Shown here in pieces: positions 1 to 6,114 of a DNA stretch of 7,022 nt. A program made the translations under genes and the position numbers. Under the pieces are notes generated by a model. The model saw nothing but the letters and a program-made list of their open reading frames with translations, was not told where the DNA came from and made no database searches. How positions within the stretch are numbered: the first letter of the stretch is position 1; every line of letters begins with the position of its first letter. Source of the stretch: CAYLHS01 sp964383535. GTDB lineage: Bacteria > Actinomycetota > Acidimicrobiia > Spongiisociales > UBA4744. The stretch is taken from contig CAYLHS010000096.1 of NCBI GenBank assembly GCA_964383535.1, positions 1 through 7,022 on the forward strand, given 5' to 3'.

Positions 1-2237
1 CCGCCACGGCCACGGTCGCGGTCACCACCACGCCGATCATCGCGACGGTCGTCATGGCGGCCGCCCGACCCGAGCTTGGCGTCCGGCTTCGGCTCGATCT
101 CACCGACGAGGTCCAGGTTGACCTTGCCCATCCTGTCGACTTCCCGAACCACGACGGTCACCTTGTCTCCAAGGGCGAGATAGTCCTCGACCCTGTCGAC
201 ACGACGGTTGGCGTCGATCTTGGAGATGTGCAGCAAGCCGTCCCGTCCGGGCAGGATGTTGATGAAAGCGCCGAACTTGGTGATGTTGACGACCTCGCCC
301 TCGTACTCCTTGCCGACCTCGGCCTCGGGAGGGAACGCCATCTGCAGGACCCGCTCCTTCGCTGCGGCAAGGGCCTCCCCGTCCGGCGATCCGATCCGGA
401 CAATGCCTTCGTCGCCGTCCTCCTCGATCTCGACCGAGGCGCCCGTCTCCTCCTCGAGTTCCCGGATGTGCTTGCCCTTTGGGCCAATGATCTCACCGAT
501 CTTGTCCTTGGGGATCCGTATAGCTTCGATGCGGGGTGCCCACTGATTGAGCTCCGTCCGGGGACCCTCGATGGCGGAATGCATCACATCGAGGATCGCC
601 AACCGTGCATCCTTCGCCTGCTGGAGCGCAGCTCCGAGCACCTCGGACGGCAACCCTTCGATCTTCGTGTCGAGCTGGAGGGCGGTGATCACATCGGCGG
701 TGCCGGCGACTTTGAAGTCCATGTCACCGAGTGCATCCTCTGCACCGATGATGTCGGTCAGCGTGACGAACTGGCCGTCGACGGAGATCAGCCCCATGGC
801 GATGCCCGCCACAGGCTCCGAGATCGGAACGCCGGCATCCATCAGCGACAGGCTCGATGCGCACACGGACGCCATCGACGTCGACCCGTTGGATGACAGC
901 ACCTCTGATACGAGACGCAGCGCGTACGGGAACTCGTCGCTGGTCGGAACGACCGGCAGCACTGCCTTCTCTGCGAGCGCCCCGTGGCCGATCTCCCTGC
1001 GCTTCGGACCCCGCATGAAACCGGCCTCACCGGTCGAGAATGGCGGGAAGTTGTAGTGGTGCATATACCGCTTGGACTCGTCGATGGCAAGGGTGTCGAG
1101 CAGCTGTTCCATCCGCAGCATGCCGAGAGTGGAGATGTTCAGCACCTGTGTCTCACCACGCTGGAAGAGCCCTGAGCCGTGTGTCCTCGACACGAGGCCG
1201 ACCTCGGCCGACAGCGGCCTGATGTCCTTCGGGCCCCGCCCGTCGAGGCGCACGCCCTCATCCACGACACGCCGGCGCATCAGCGTCTTCTCGATCTTCT
1301 TCAATGCGCGCTTCGCTGCGGGCTGATCTTCCTCGGGAAGCTCGAGTTCTGCGAACACCTCTCCGGCAACGCGATCTTCCGCGGCACCACGGTCGTGCTT
1401 GCCGGTGATCCTGATGACCTCGGCGAGCTTCGGCACCGCGACCTGCTCCACGCGTGCGAATAGCTCGTCGGAGTAGTCGGTGACCGTCGGCCACTCGATC
1501 TGCGGTACTTCGACCTTGCTCAGAAGTTCGAGTTGAAGGTCGATGATTTCACCGATCGGCGCTTTCGCCGCTTCCAGACCGCCCGCGACGGTCTCCTCGT
1601 CGGATGCCGGCTGGCCCGCTGCGATCAGGCGCAGGCCGTTCTCGGTCGATCCGGCCTCCACCATCATGATGTCGATCTCGCCGTTGGCGTTGCGGCGACC
1701 AGCGACCGTCAGTTCGAACACACACTCCTCGAGTTCCTGATAGGTCGGATTGACGATCCACTGACCGTCCTTCAGACCCAAGATGACGCCACCGATGGGT
1801 CCCTCGAACGGTATGCCGCTGATCATCAGCGCGGCGGACGCACCGTTGAGCGAGATGATCTCGTAGGGGTTCGATCCGTCGACCGACAGAATCGTCGACA
1901 CGACCTGCGTCTCACAGCGGAAGCCATCCCTGAACGAAGGGCGCAGGGGTCGGTCGATCAGCCGGCATGCGAGGATCGCCTGCTCGGTCGGTCGTCCCTC
2001 TCGACGGAAGAACGAGCCTGGGATCTTCCCGGCCGCATACATGCGTTCTTCGACGTCGACGGTGAGCGGGAAGAAGTCGATTCCCTCCCGCAGTCTCTGG
2101 TTGGCGGTAGCGGTGACCAACACGGTGGTCTCACCGGTTGAGATGGTCACAGAACCGTTTGCCTGCCCGGCGAGCTTGCCGGACTCGATGATGACCTCAC
2201 GGCCACCCACGAGCCCGCGCACGTTGGTAACGGACAC
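1..2237 (-). CDS. pnp: Polyribonucleotide nucleotidyltransferase (PNPase), 3' end outside window
   Basis: PNPase is a trimeric phosphate-dependent 3'-5' exoribonuclease that degrades mRNA in the cytoplasm, releasing nucleoside diphosphates. 745 codons are present with no stop, so the extreme C-terminus lies beyond position 1. Domains seen: first RNase PH-like core with FFRREGRP at residues 76-83; a helical linker around 230-320; second RNase PH core with AEDALGDMDFK, in which D501, D507 and K509 match the catalytic D486/D492/K494 of the E. coli enzyme; a KH domain with GPKG at 585-588; an S1 domain at about 640-710 (GRDGLLHIS); then an Arg/Asp/Gly-rich tail from 727. The start is GTG at 2235-2237, chosen because the protein aligns from its first residues (SVTNVRGLVGG) and AGGAG sits 6 bases upstream. 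No frameshift or missing key residue was seen. It is last in the cluster, after rpsO, as in many bacteria. Identification is secure. Confidence 0.97.
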   Translation of the reverse strand, partial: MSVTNVRGLVGGREVIIESGKLAGQANGSVTISTGETTVLVTATANQRLREGIDFFPLTVDVEERMYAAGKIPGSFFRREGRPTEQAILACRLIDRPLRPSFRDGFRCETQVVSTILSVDGSNPYEIISLNGASAALMISGIPFEGPIGGVILGLKDGQWIVNPTYQELEECVFELTVAGRRNANGEIDIMMVEAGSTENGLRLIAAGQPASDEETVAGGLEAAKAPIGEIIDLQLELLSKVEVPQIEWPTVTDYSDELFARVEQVAVPKLAEVIRITGKHDRGAAEDRVAGEVFAELELPEEDQPAAKRALKKIEKTLMRRRVVDEGVRLDGRGPKDIRPLSAEVGLVSRTHGSGLFQRGETQVLNISTLGMLRMEQLLDTLAIDESKRYMHHYNFPPFSTGEAGFMRGPKRREIGHGALAEKAVLPVVPTSDEFPYALRLVSEVLSSNGSTSMASVCASSLSLMDAGVPISEPVAGIAMGLISVDGQFVTLTDIIGAEDALGDMDFKVAGTADVITALQLDTKIEGLPSEVLGAALQQAKDARLAILDVMHSAIEGPRTELNQWAPRIEAIRIPKDKIGEIIGPKGKHIRELEEETGASVEIEEDGDEGIVRIGSPDGEALAAAKERVLQMAFPPEAEVGKEYEGEVVNITKFGAFINILPGRDGLLHISKIDANRRVDRVEDYLALGDKVTVVVREVDRMGKVNLDLVGEIEPKPDAKLGSGGRHDDRRDDRRGGDRDRGRG

Positions 2238-2340
2238 GCGTCTCTCCTATTCCGGGGAGGCGGGCCAATTACCAGTGGTCATCCCCCTCGCACGGGGCTG
2301 GCAACTGACAACTGGTCTCACATCCCCACTTGTCATTGGT
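2238..2340 (-). promoter_or_regulatory. Probable pnp 5' leader with repeated and pairing segments
   Basis: This is the pnp-proximal half of the 188-base rpsO-pnp gap, with no ORF I would defend. Minus-strand GGGGATG occurs twice (2321-2327 and 2280-2286). A CCCC at 2294-2297 lies between the copies and can pair with either; the nearer copy gives a 4-bp stem with a 6-base loop at 2284-2297. CATTGGTA (plus, 2334-2341) and TACCAGTG (2270-2277) pair at 7 of 8 positions and could close a long-range stem around them. CAACTG occurs twice in tandem (plus, 2302-2314). I found no convincing pnp promoter here. In E. coli the pnp leader hairpin is cut by RNase III and mediates PNPase autoregulation; a similar role here is inference only. 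Confidence 0.35.
2244..2248 (-). promoter_or_regulatory. Shine-Dalgarno site of pnp
   Basis: AGGAG on the minus strand lies 6 bases before the GTG codon of pnp. It fixes the non-ATG start. A CTCC at 2256-2259 could pair with the GGAG of this site over 4 bases; that hairpin is too weak to claim as a control element. Confidence 0.8.
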
Positions 2341-2394
2341 ATCCCGTTGCCGGGATTCGGGGAGACCGTCCCCGACCGGCCGTTCCAGGAACGG
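2341..2394 (-). repeat. Three near-contiguous perfect hairpins between rpsO and pnp
   Basis: In transcription order the hairpins are: 2394-2380, CCGTTCC and GGAACGG around a single T (in practice a 6-bp stem with a 3-base loop); 2375-2357, a 7-bp perfect stem TCGGGGA/TCCCCGA with loop CGGTC; and 2356-2341, a 6-bp perfect stem ATCCCG/CGGGAT with loop GCAA, a GNRA-type tetraloop. The first two are separated by 4 bases, and the last two abut with no spacer. None is followed by a U-run, so these do not look like a series of ordinary intrinsic terminators. They may protect the rpsO 3' end, be processing sites, or belong to the pnp leader. Confidence 0.55.
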
Positions 2395-2396
2395 AG

Positions 2397-2420
2397 AAGG
2401 AGCGGCTATCGCCGCTCCTT
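2397..2420 (-). terminator. Strong hairpin after rpsO, possible terminator or attenuator
   Basis: A perfect 10-bp inverted repeat (AAGGAGCGGC / GCCGCTCCTT) with a 4-base loop (GATA on the transcribed strand) begins 5 bases after the rpsO stop codon. The stem is GC-rich, but the following bases (CTCCGTTCC) hold only scattered T and already belong to the next hairpin. It could be a U-poor terminator, a partial attenuator lowering read-through into pnp, or a 3'-end stabiliser for rpsO mRNA. E. coli also has a terminator between rpsO and pnp, which makes the first two readings attractive. Confidence 0.5.
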
Positions 2421-2425
2421 GAAAC

Positions 2426-2683
2426 CTACCGCCGCAATCCGAGGCGTGCGATGAGCGATCGGTATCGCTCAACATCCTGCGCACGCAGGTAGTTGAGGAG
2501 CCGTCGACGCTTCCCGACCAACATCAACAGACCTCTACGGCTGTGGTGATCATGCTTGTGCTCACGCAGATGCTCGGTCAAGTGATTGATCCGCTCAGTC
2601 AACAGCGCGACCTGAACCTCAGGGGAACCGGTGTCGCTGTCGTGCTGACCGTACTCTTCGATGATGGTCTTGGTGTCCTTCAT
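2426..2683 (-). CDS. rpsO: 30S ribosomal protein S15
   Basis: S15 is a primary 16S rRNA binder at the three-way junction of the central domain and helps assemble the 30S platform. The 85-residue protein carries the family signatures DTGSPEVQ (residues 17-24), HKHDHHSRRGLL, VGKRRRLL and the invariant C-terminus LGLRR. Typical S15 proteins are about 89 residues; this one has 16 residues before DTGS where E. coli and Bacillus have 20. The start cannot move upstream because the preceding in-frame codon is TGA. No Shine-Dalgarno sequence is visible just before the ATG. An extended -10 box lies about 40 bases upstream, so rpsO can probably be transcribed independently as well as by read-through from ribF. 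Identification is certain; the start is probable. Confidence 0.97.
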   Translation of the reverse strand: MKDTKTIIEEYGQHDSDTGSPEVQVALLTERINHLTEHLREHKHDHHSRRGLLMLVGKRRRLLNYLRAQDVERYRSLIARLGLRR

Positions 2684-2723
2684 TCACACACGCGCACAGA
2701 TAGGGGGTACGTGGAACGTCCGA

Positions 2724-2732
2724 AGTGTAGCA
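2724..2732 (-). promoter_or_regulatory. Candidate extended -10 promoter for rpsO
   Basis: The minus strand reads TGCTACACT, that is TG-N-TANNNT, matching the extended -10 consensus of the main sigma factor. It lies in the 65-base ribF-rpsO gap. No good -35 hexamer sits at 16-18 bases, as is common for extended -10 promoters. Transcription would begin near 2717, giving an rpsO leader of roughly 34 bases. The motif match is seen; promoter activity is inferred. Confidence 0.45.
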
Positions 2733-2748
2733 GGTTTCATCAGACCAA

Positions 2749-3678
2749 CTACCCGTCCAAGATGGACCGGGCCCGTTCGACATCATGCCCGATCTGACGC
2801 ACGAGCTCGTCCGGACCCTCGAACTTCTGCTCGTCGCGAATCCGCTCGACGAAACGGAGCCGCACCTGCCTGCCGTACAGATAGGGAACACCGTCGAGGA
2901 TGAACGCCTCCACGATCCGCCCGGTGCCACCGAACGTCGGCCGGACACCGATGTTGGCGACCGCGTGATACGAACGGTCGCCCACAATTGCCGTGACCGC
3001 ATAGACACCATCTGCCGGTACCAGTAGCCCGTCGGGAATGGCGAGATTCGCTGTGGGATACCCCAGCGTGCGTCCCCGTCCATCACCTGTGACGACGGTC
3101 CCCTCCAGTTCGTACGGTCTGCCCAGTGCATCGGCGGCCGCCCGCACCCTCCCCTCTTCGAGTGCCCCCCTGATCGCCGTCGACGACAACGTGTCTCCAT
3201 CGCCTCGAAGCAGATCGATGGCGTCGACATCGAATCCGAGTTGCCCACCGATCTCCCTGAGGGTGTCGACATCGCCGGATCGATCGACCCCGAACCGGAA
3301 GTTGGACCCGACCACGACCAGCCTCGAGCGGAGCGTATCGACGAGGACGCGTTCGATGAACTCCTCGGGGCGCATGCGGCGGACCTGCTCGAAAGGCAAC
3401 ACGCCCACCACGTCTACGCCCAGCTCGCCCAGGATCTCGATTCGCCTTGCGACCGAAGTGAGCATCTTCGGCGCCGCGACCGAATTGACGACCGAGGCAG
3501 GGTGGCGGTCGAACGTGAGCACGACTGTCGTGTCGATGCCGAGCTTTCGAGCCGCGAGCCGCAGGTCCTTCAGAACAGCCCTATGGCCGCGGTGTACCCC
3601 GTCGTAGACGCCTATCGTCACCGCCGACGTGCCGGTCGACGGCGGCCACGAGGTCGGATCGCCTGACAGCACCTTCAT
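2749..3678 (-). CDS. ribF: Bifunctional riboflavin kinase / FAD synthetase
   Basis: RibF phosphorylates riboflavin to FMN and then adenylates FMN to FAD, using ATP, in the cytoplasm. The 309-residue length is usual for the two-domain bacterial enzyme. The N-terminal adenylyltransferase domain shows GVYDGVHRGH at 23-32 (usual form GxFDGxHxGH), TFDRHP at 55-60 (often TFxPHP; an Arg replaces Pro here), VGSNFRFG at 123-130 and SSTAIR at 165-170. The C-terminal kinase domain has GDGRGRTLGYPTAN at 198-211 and E257 at the place of the usual catalytic Glu, followed by a YLYG element. ATG at 3676-3678 is chosen because GGAGG lies 10 bases upstream (3689-3693) and the ATGA overlaps the truB stop by 4 bases. 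An in-frame ATG at 3702 would add a glycine-rich octapeptide containing the ribosome-binding site, so it is unlikely. The stop is TAG. Confidence 0.96.
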   Translation of the reverse strand: MKVLSGDPTSWPPSTGTSAVTIGVYDGVHRGHRAVLKDLRLAARKLGIDTTVVLTFDRHPASVVNSVAAPKMLTSVARRIEILGELGVDVVGVLPFEQVRRMRPEEFIERVLVDTLRSRLVVVGSNFRFGVDRSGDVDTLREIGGQLGFDVDAIDLLRGDGDTLSSTAIRGALEEGRVRAAADALGRPYELEGTVVTGDGRGRTLGYPTANLAIPDGLLVPADGVYAVTAIVGDRSYHAVANIGVRPTFGGTGRIVEAFILDGVPYLYGRQVRLRFVERIRDEQKFEGPDELVRQIGHDVERARSILDG

Positions 3679-4544
3679 GCCACCACCACCTCCGCTCCCC
3701 ACAGTCCTTTTCGTTGTGCATACACGGCAAGCAGCCGACCCGAGGAGTTCACGAGTCGAACGAGCCCGACGTTCGTGTCGAACGCGCCGAGAGGGAACTG
3801 CACTCCGTTCTCGATAGCTCTCGATGTGTCCTCGCTCACCACCACAGCCGGAAGATGCGCCAAGCCTTCTGACATCGAAATGAGATGAGCTTCCGGATCG
3901 TCTGCGAGTTCATCGAGCGTACTCGCGTCCTCCACCGTCATCGAACCGATCCTGGCCCTTCGAAGCGACCCGAGGTGCGCGCCCCCGCCGAGCGCCTGGC
4001 CGATGTCGGCGGCGAGACTCCGAACGTAGGTGCCGCTACCGCACCGCACCGTCAGGACCGCCTCCGGGTATGGACCCGGCGCGAAGTCAACCACGTCGAT
4101 GTCGTACACCTCGACCATCCGCGCAGCCCTGGCGACGTCCTCGCCCTGGCGGGCGAGCTCATACAGCCTCGTCCCTCCGACGCGGACGGCGGAGACCATC
4201 GGTGGCACTTGGGCGATGGTGCCGATGAAACGGTCGATCACTCGATGGAGTTCGGTCTCGTCGAACGGCATCGGTTCGCGGTTCAGGATCGAGCCGTCTG
4301 CGTCCAGCGAGTCGGTCGTGACCCCGAACACCACCTTCGCCACGTACTCTTTCTCTTCGCTCTGGATGAAGCGAAGCAGACGAGTTGCCTTCCCGAGCCC
4401 GAGCACGAGCAGCCCCGTTGCTGCCGGATCAAGTGTGCCGGCGTGACCGACTCTCTTCTGTCGGATGATGCCGCGCACCTTCGCAACGACATCGTGGGAT
4501 GTCCACTGCGACGGCTTGTCGATCGCGAGGAAGCCGTTGATCAC
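3675..4544 (-). CDS. truB: tRNA pseudouridine(55) synthase
   Basis: TruB converts U55 in the T-loop of nearly all elongator tRNAs to pseudouridine and also acts as a tRNA-folding chaperone. The 289-residue protein has the family core: NGFLAIDKP (residues 3-11), GHAGTLDPAATG (33-44) with catalytic nucleophile D39, KEY (65-67) with the conserved Tyr, QVPPMVSAVRVGG (112-124), YELARQG (128-134) and CGSGTYVRSLAADIG (168-182). Val117 replaces the Tyr/Phe seen in proteobacterial enzymes, which I recall as common in actinobacteria. The end of the protein forms a small C-terminal region after about residue 215. The start is GTG at 4542-4544, sharing GTGA with the nrnA stop; AAGGG at 4551-4555 lies 6 bases upstream. 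The last codons also carry the ribF ribosome-binding site. An upstream open frame in the same phase runs to about 5057 but overlaps nrnA and has no TruB homology. Confidence 0.97.
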   Translation of the reverse strand: MINGFLAIDKPSQWTSHDVVAKVRGIIRQKRVGHAGTLDPAATGLLVLGLGKATRLLRFIQSEEKEYVAKVVFGVTTDSLDADGSILNREPMPFDETELHRVIDRFIGTIAQVPPMVSAVRVGGTRLYELARQGEDVARAARMVEVYDIDVVDFAPGPYPEAVLTVRCGSGTYVRSLAADIGQALGGGAHLGSLRRARIGSMTVEDASTLDELADDPEAHLISMSEGLAHLPAVVVSEDTSRAIENGVQFPLGAFDTNVGLVRLVNSSGRLLAVYAQRKGLWGAEVVVA

Positions 4545-5479
4545 AGTCGGCCCTTGATTCCCTCGATGATCGCCTCCGGCGGTCCTTGATGCGAGAAACC
4601 CGCGGCGTTGTGGTGGCCGCCGCCACCATACGACGAGGCGATCGATCCCACGTCTGCACCCCCTCTCGAACGGAGGCTCACCTTGAATGTGCCATCTTCG
4701 ATCTCCTTGATCAAAACGGCCACGTCCGCCTCCCAGGCGAGACGGACCGTGTCGATCAACGAATCGGTGTCCTCCATCCCCACCGCTCTGCGTCGGAGGT
4801 CCTCCTGGTACATCACCGACCAGACGATCGCCCCGTCGAGCTCGATACGCTCGAGCACGTCTCCTTCGAGCTCGAGAAACCTGAATGGAACCCGCTCGTA
4901 CATGTTCTGCCCGATGAGATCGGGTGACGCGCCCGCTTCGACGAGTTCCGCAGCGATACGCAGGGTCGACGGTGTGGTGTTCGAATACTGGAAGCGTCCC
5001 GTGTCCGTAACGACGCCGGTGAGCAGCGCGTTGGCAACGGTCGCGTCGATCGGCCACTCGAGTGCCCGGATCAGCTGGTACACGATCTCGGCCGACGCGG
5101 CGGCACTCGGGTCGATCACATCGATGGCACCAAAACCGGGATTCGATACATGATGATCGATGACGATCAGCGTGCCTGCCGTCTCGACCACCGGCATGAG
5201 CGTTCCGAGGCGATCTGGTGAGGCGGCGTCGACGCTCACCACGATGGGAGCCTCATCGGGGAACTCCGCCGGTGGCACCAGCAGATCGAGTGGAAGGTAG
5301 TCGTAGATCGGAGACAGGACGAACGGTTCCGAGAACGAGACGATGCTGTCCACTCCCGCGAGGCGGGCGGATGCTCCGAGACCGAGTGCCGACCCGATGG
5401 CGTCGCCATCAGGGTGAAGATGGCAGACCACGGCGATTCGATCCACGTTCGCGAGAATGGCACGGGCAGCCTCGATCAC
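4541..5479 (-). CDS. nrnA: DHH/DHHA1 phosphoesterase, NrnA-type oligoribonuclease / pAp phosphatase
   Basis: This DHH-family phosphoesterase is likely the nanoRNase that hydrolyses 2-5-nt RNA (and often pAp or linear dinucleotides) using Mn2+. The 312-residue protein shows motif I HLHPDGDAIGS (residues 20-30; H20, D24, D26), motif II D84 in VSVDAA, motif III DHH at 108-110, motif IV D159 in GVVTDTGRF, and the DHHA1 substrate-binding loop GGGGHHNAAGF at 285-295. All expected metal ligands are present. The start is GTG at 5477-5479: GAGGAGGAG (5482-5490) lies directly upstream and the GTGA overlaps the rbfA stop by 4 bases. Its place between rbfA and truB is typical of actinobacterial clusters, and it complements PNPase encoded downstream. 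A c-di-AMP/pApA hydrolase role is possible, since such enzymes share this domain pair; substrate preference cannot be read from the sequence. Confidence 0.92.
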   Translation of the reverse strand: MIEAARAILANVDRIAVVCHLHPDGDAIGSALGLGASARLAGVDSIVSFSEPFVLSPIYDYLPLDLLVPPAEFPDEAPIVVSVDAASPDRLGTLMPVVETAGTLIVIDHHVSNPGFGAIDVIDPSAAASAEIVYQLIRALEWPIDATVANALLTGVVTDTGRFQYSNTTPSTLRIAAELVEAGASPDLIGQNMYERVPFRFLELEGDVLERIELDGAIVWSVMYQEDLRRRAVGMEDTDSLIDTVRLAWEADVAVLIKEIEDGTFKVSLRSRGGADVGSIASSYGGGGHHNAAGFSHQGPPEAIIEGIKGRL

Positions 5480-5826
5480 GACTCCTCCTCTGCGATCTCT
5501 CGCAGCAGCTTCGATATCTTGATGCCCTCCTCGATCCCCCGGTCGGTCTCGAAGACGAGCGCCGGAGTGTACTTGAGGCGAACCCTGTGCCCCACCTCGC
5601 CGCGGATGTGACCGGTCGCAGCGCGCAAACCCTCGGCACACGCCTCCTGTTGCTCATCGGTACCGAGCACCGAGTAGTACACCCTGGCAGTACGAAGGTC
5701 CGGACTCGTCTCGACGCTCGTGATCGTGACGAATCCGAGTCTGGGGTCTTTGAGACCGGCGACGACGTCCGCAATCTCGCGCAGCAGCATCGAGTCGACC
5801 CTTCGAAGGCGAGGAGACCTGTTCAT
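5476..5826 (-). CDS. rbfA: Ribosome-binding factor A (30S maturation)
   Basis: RbfA binds the neck of the immature 30S subunit near 16S helices 1 and 28, aids late maturation and is needed for cold adaptation in E. coli. The 116-residue protein has the family N-terminus (RLRRVDSMLLREIADVV), the KDPRLGFVTITSVETSPDLRTARVYYSV core (split here as residues 26-38 and 39-53), and a KH-like fold with the interrupted-helix motif A70-T71-G72, followed by LKYTPAL (84-90) and a helix starting at GIEEG. The start ATG overlaps the DUF503 stop as ATGA, and GAGGA (5830-5834) lies 3 bases upstream, a short spacing that suggests coupling rather than independent entry. Confidence 0.95.
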   Translation of the reverse strand: MNRSPRLRRVDSMLLREIADVVAGLKDPRLGFVTITSVETSPDLRTARVYYSVLGTDEQQEACAEGLRAATGHIRGEVGHRVRLKYTPALVFETDRGIEEGIKISKLLREIAEEES

Positions 5827-6113
5827 GCTTCCTCAAGATAGGAGGTGGCGACGTCCAACACCTCGATGTTGCCGCGTCGCTCGAGGTGCCTCCTTATGGC
5901 AAGCGCCCGTCGTGTCAGGTCGGCGTGGCTGGACGCCACGAGCCCCACCCCGACTGTCGCCCGCTGCCATTGATCCTGGAACCCAACTTCCGCGACCGAC
6001 GCGCCGAACGTGGTTCGCAGATCATCGATGAGCGGCCGGAGAACCCCTCGCTTCGCCTTCAGTGAGCGAACGCCGGGCACGCGAAGCTCGATACGGAGTG
6101 CGGACGCGTGCAT
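5823..6113 (-). CDS. ylxP: DUF503 family protein (YlxP-like)
   Basis: This is a 96-residue protein of the DUF503/YlxP family. Visible family features are the N-terminal beta-strand followed by SLKAKRGVLRPLI (residues 17-29), AEVGFQDQWQRATVGVGLVAS (split: AEVGFQDQWQ, then RATVGVGLVAS), and a C-terminal helix and strand. The family's biochemical role is not well settled; small ferredoxin-like fold proteins of this type sit between infB and rbfA in many Gram-positive genomes, so a translation-linked role is inferred from context only. The ATG is one base after the infB stop (TGATATG). The nearest purine-rich stretch, AAGGAAG, is about 15 bases away, so translation probably depends on ribosomes finishing infB. 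It overlaps rbfA by 4 bases. The gene symbol follows the Bacillus ortholog. Confidence 0.88.
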   Translation of the reverse strand: MHASALRIELRVPGVRSLKAKRGVLRPLIDDLRTTFGASVAEVGFQDQWQRATVGVGLVASSHADLTRRALAIRRHLERRGNIEVLDVATSYLEEA

Positions 6114-6114
6114 A

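Noticed and set aside
54..896. 280-codon open frame on the plus strand
   Set aside because: It lies wholly antisense to pnp, whose protein is conserved with catalytic residues. The translation is low-complexity Asp/Leu/Arg-rich with no recognisable domain, as expected for an antisense frame in GC-rich coding DNA.
3679..3702. Upstream ATG for ribF adding MGSGGGGG
   Set aside because: The GGAGG ribosome-binding site lies inside this segment, and the downstream ATG at 3678 gives a normal RibF length and a 4-base overlap with truB.
3885..4589. 234-codon open frame on the plus strand
   Set aside because: It is antisense to truB and the end of nrnA, with no family resemblance and no upstream ribosome-binding site. 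It is a codon-bias shadow.
5480..5641. Longer nrnA start about 54 codons upstream
   Set aside because: The extension would overlap rbfA and carries no DHH-family similarity. GTG at 5479 has a strong Shine-Dalgarno site and the usual N-terminus.
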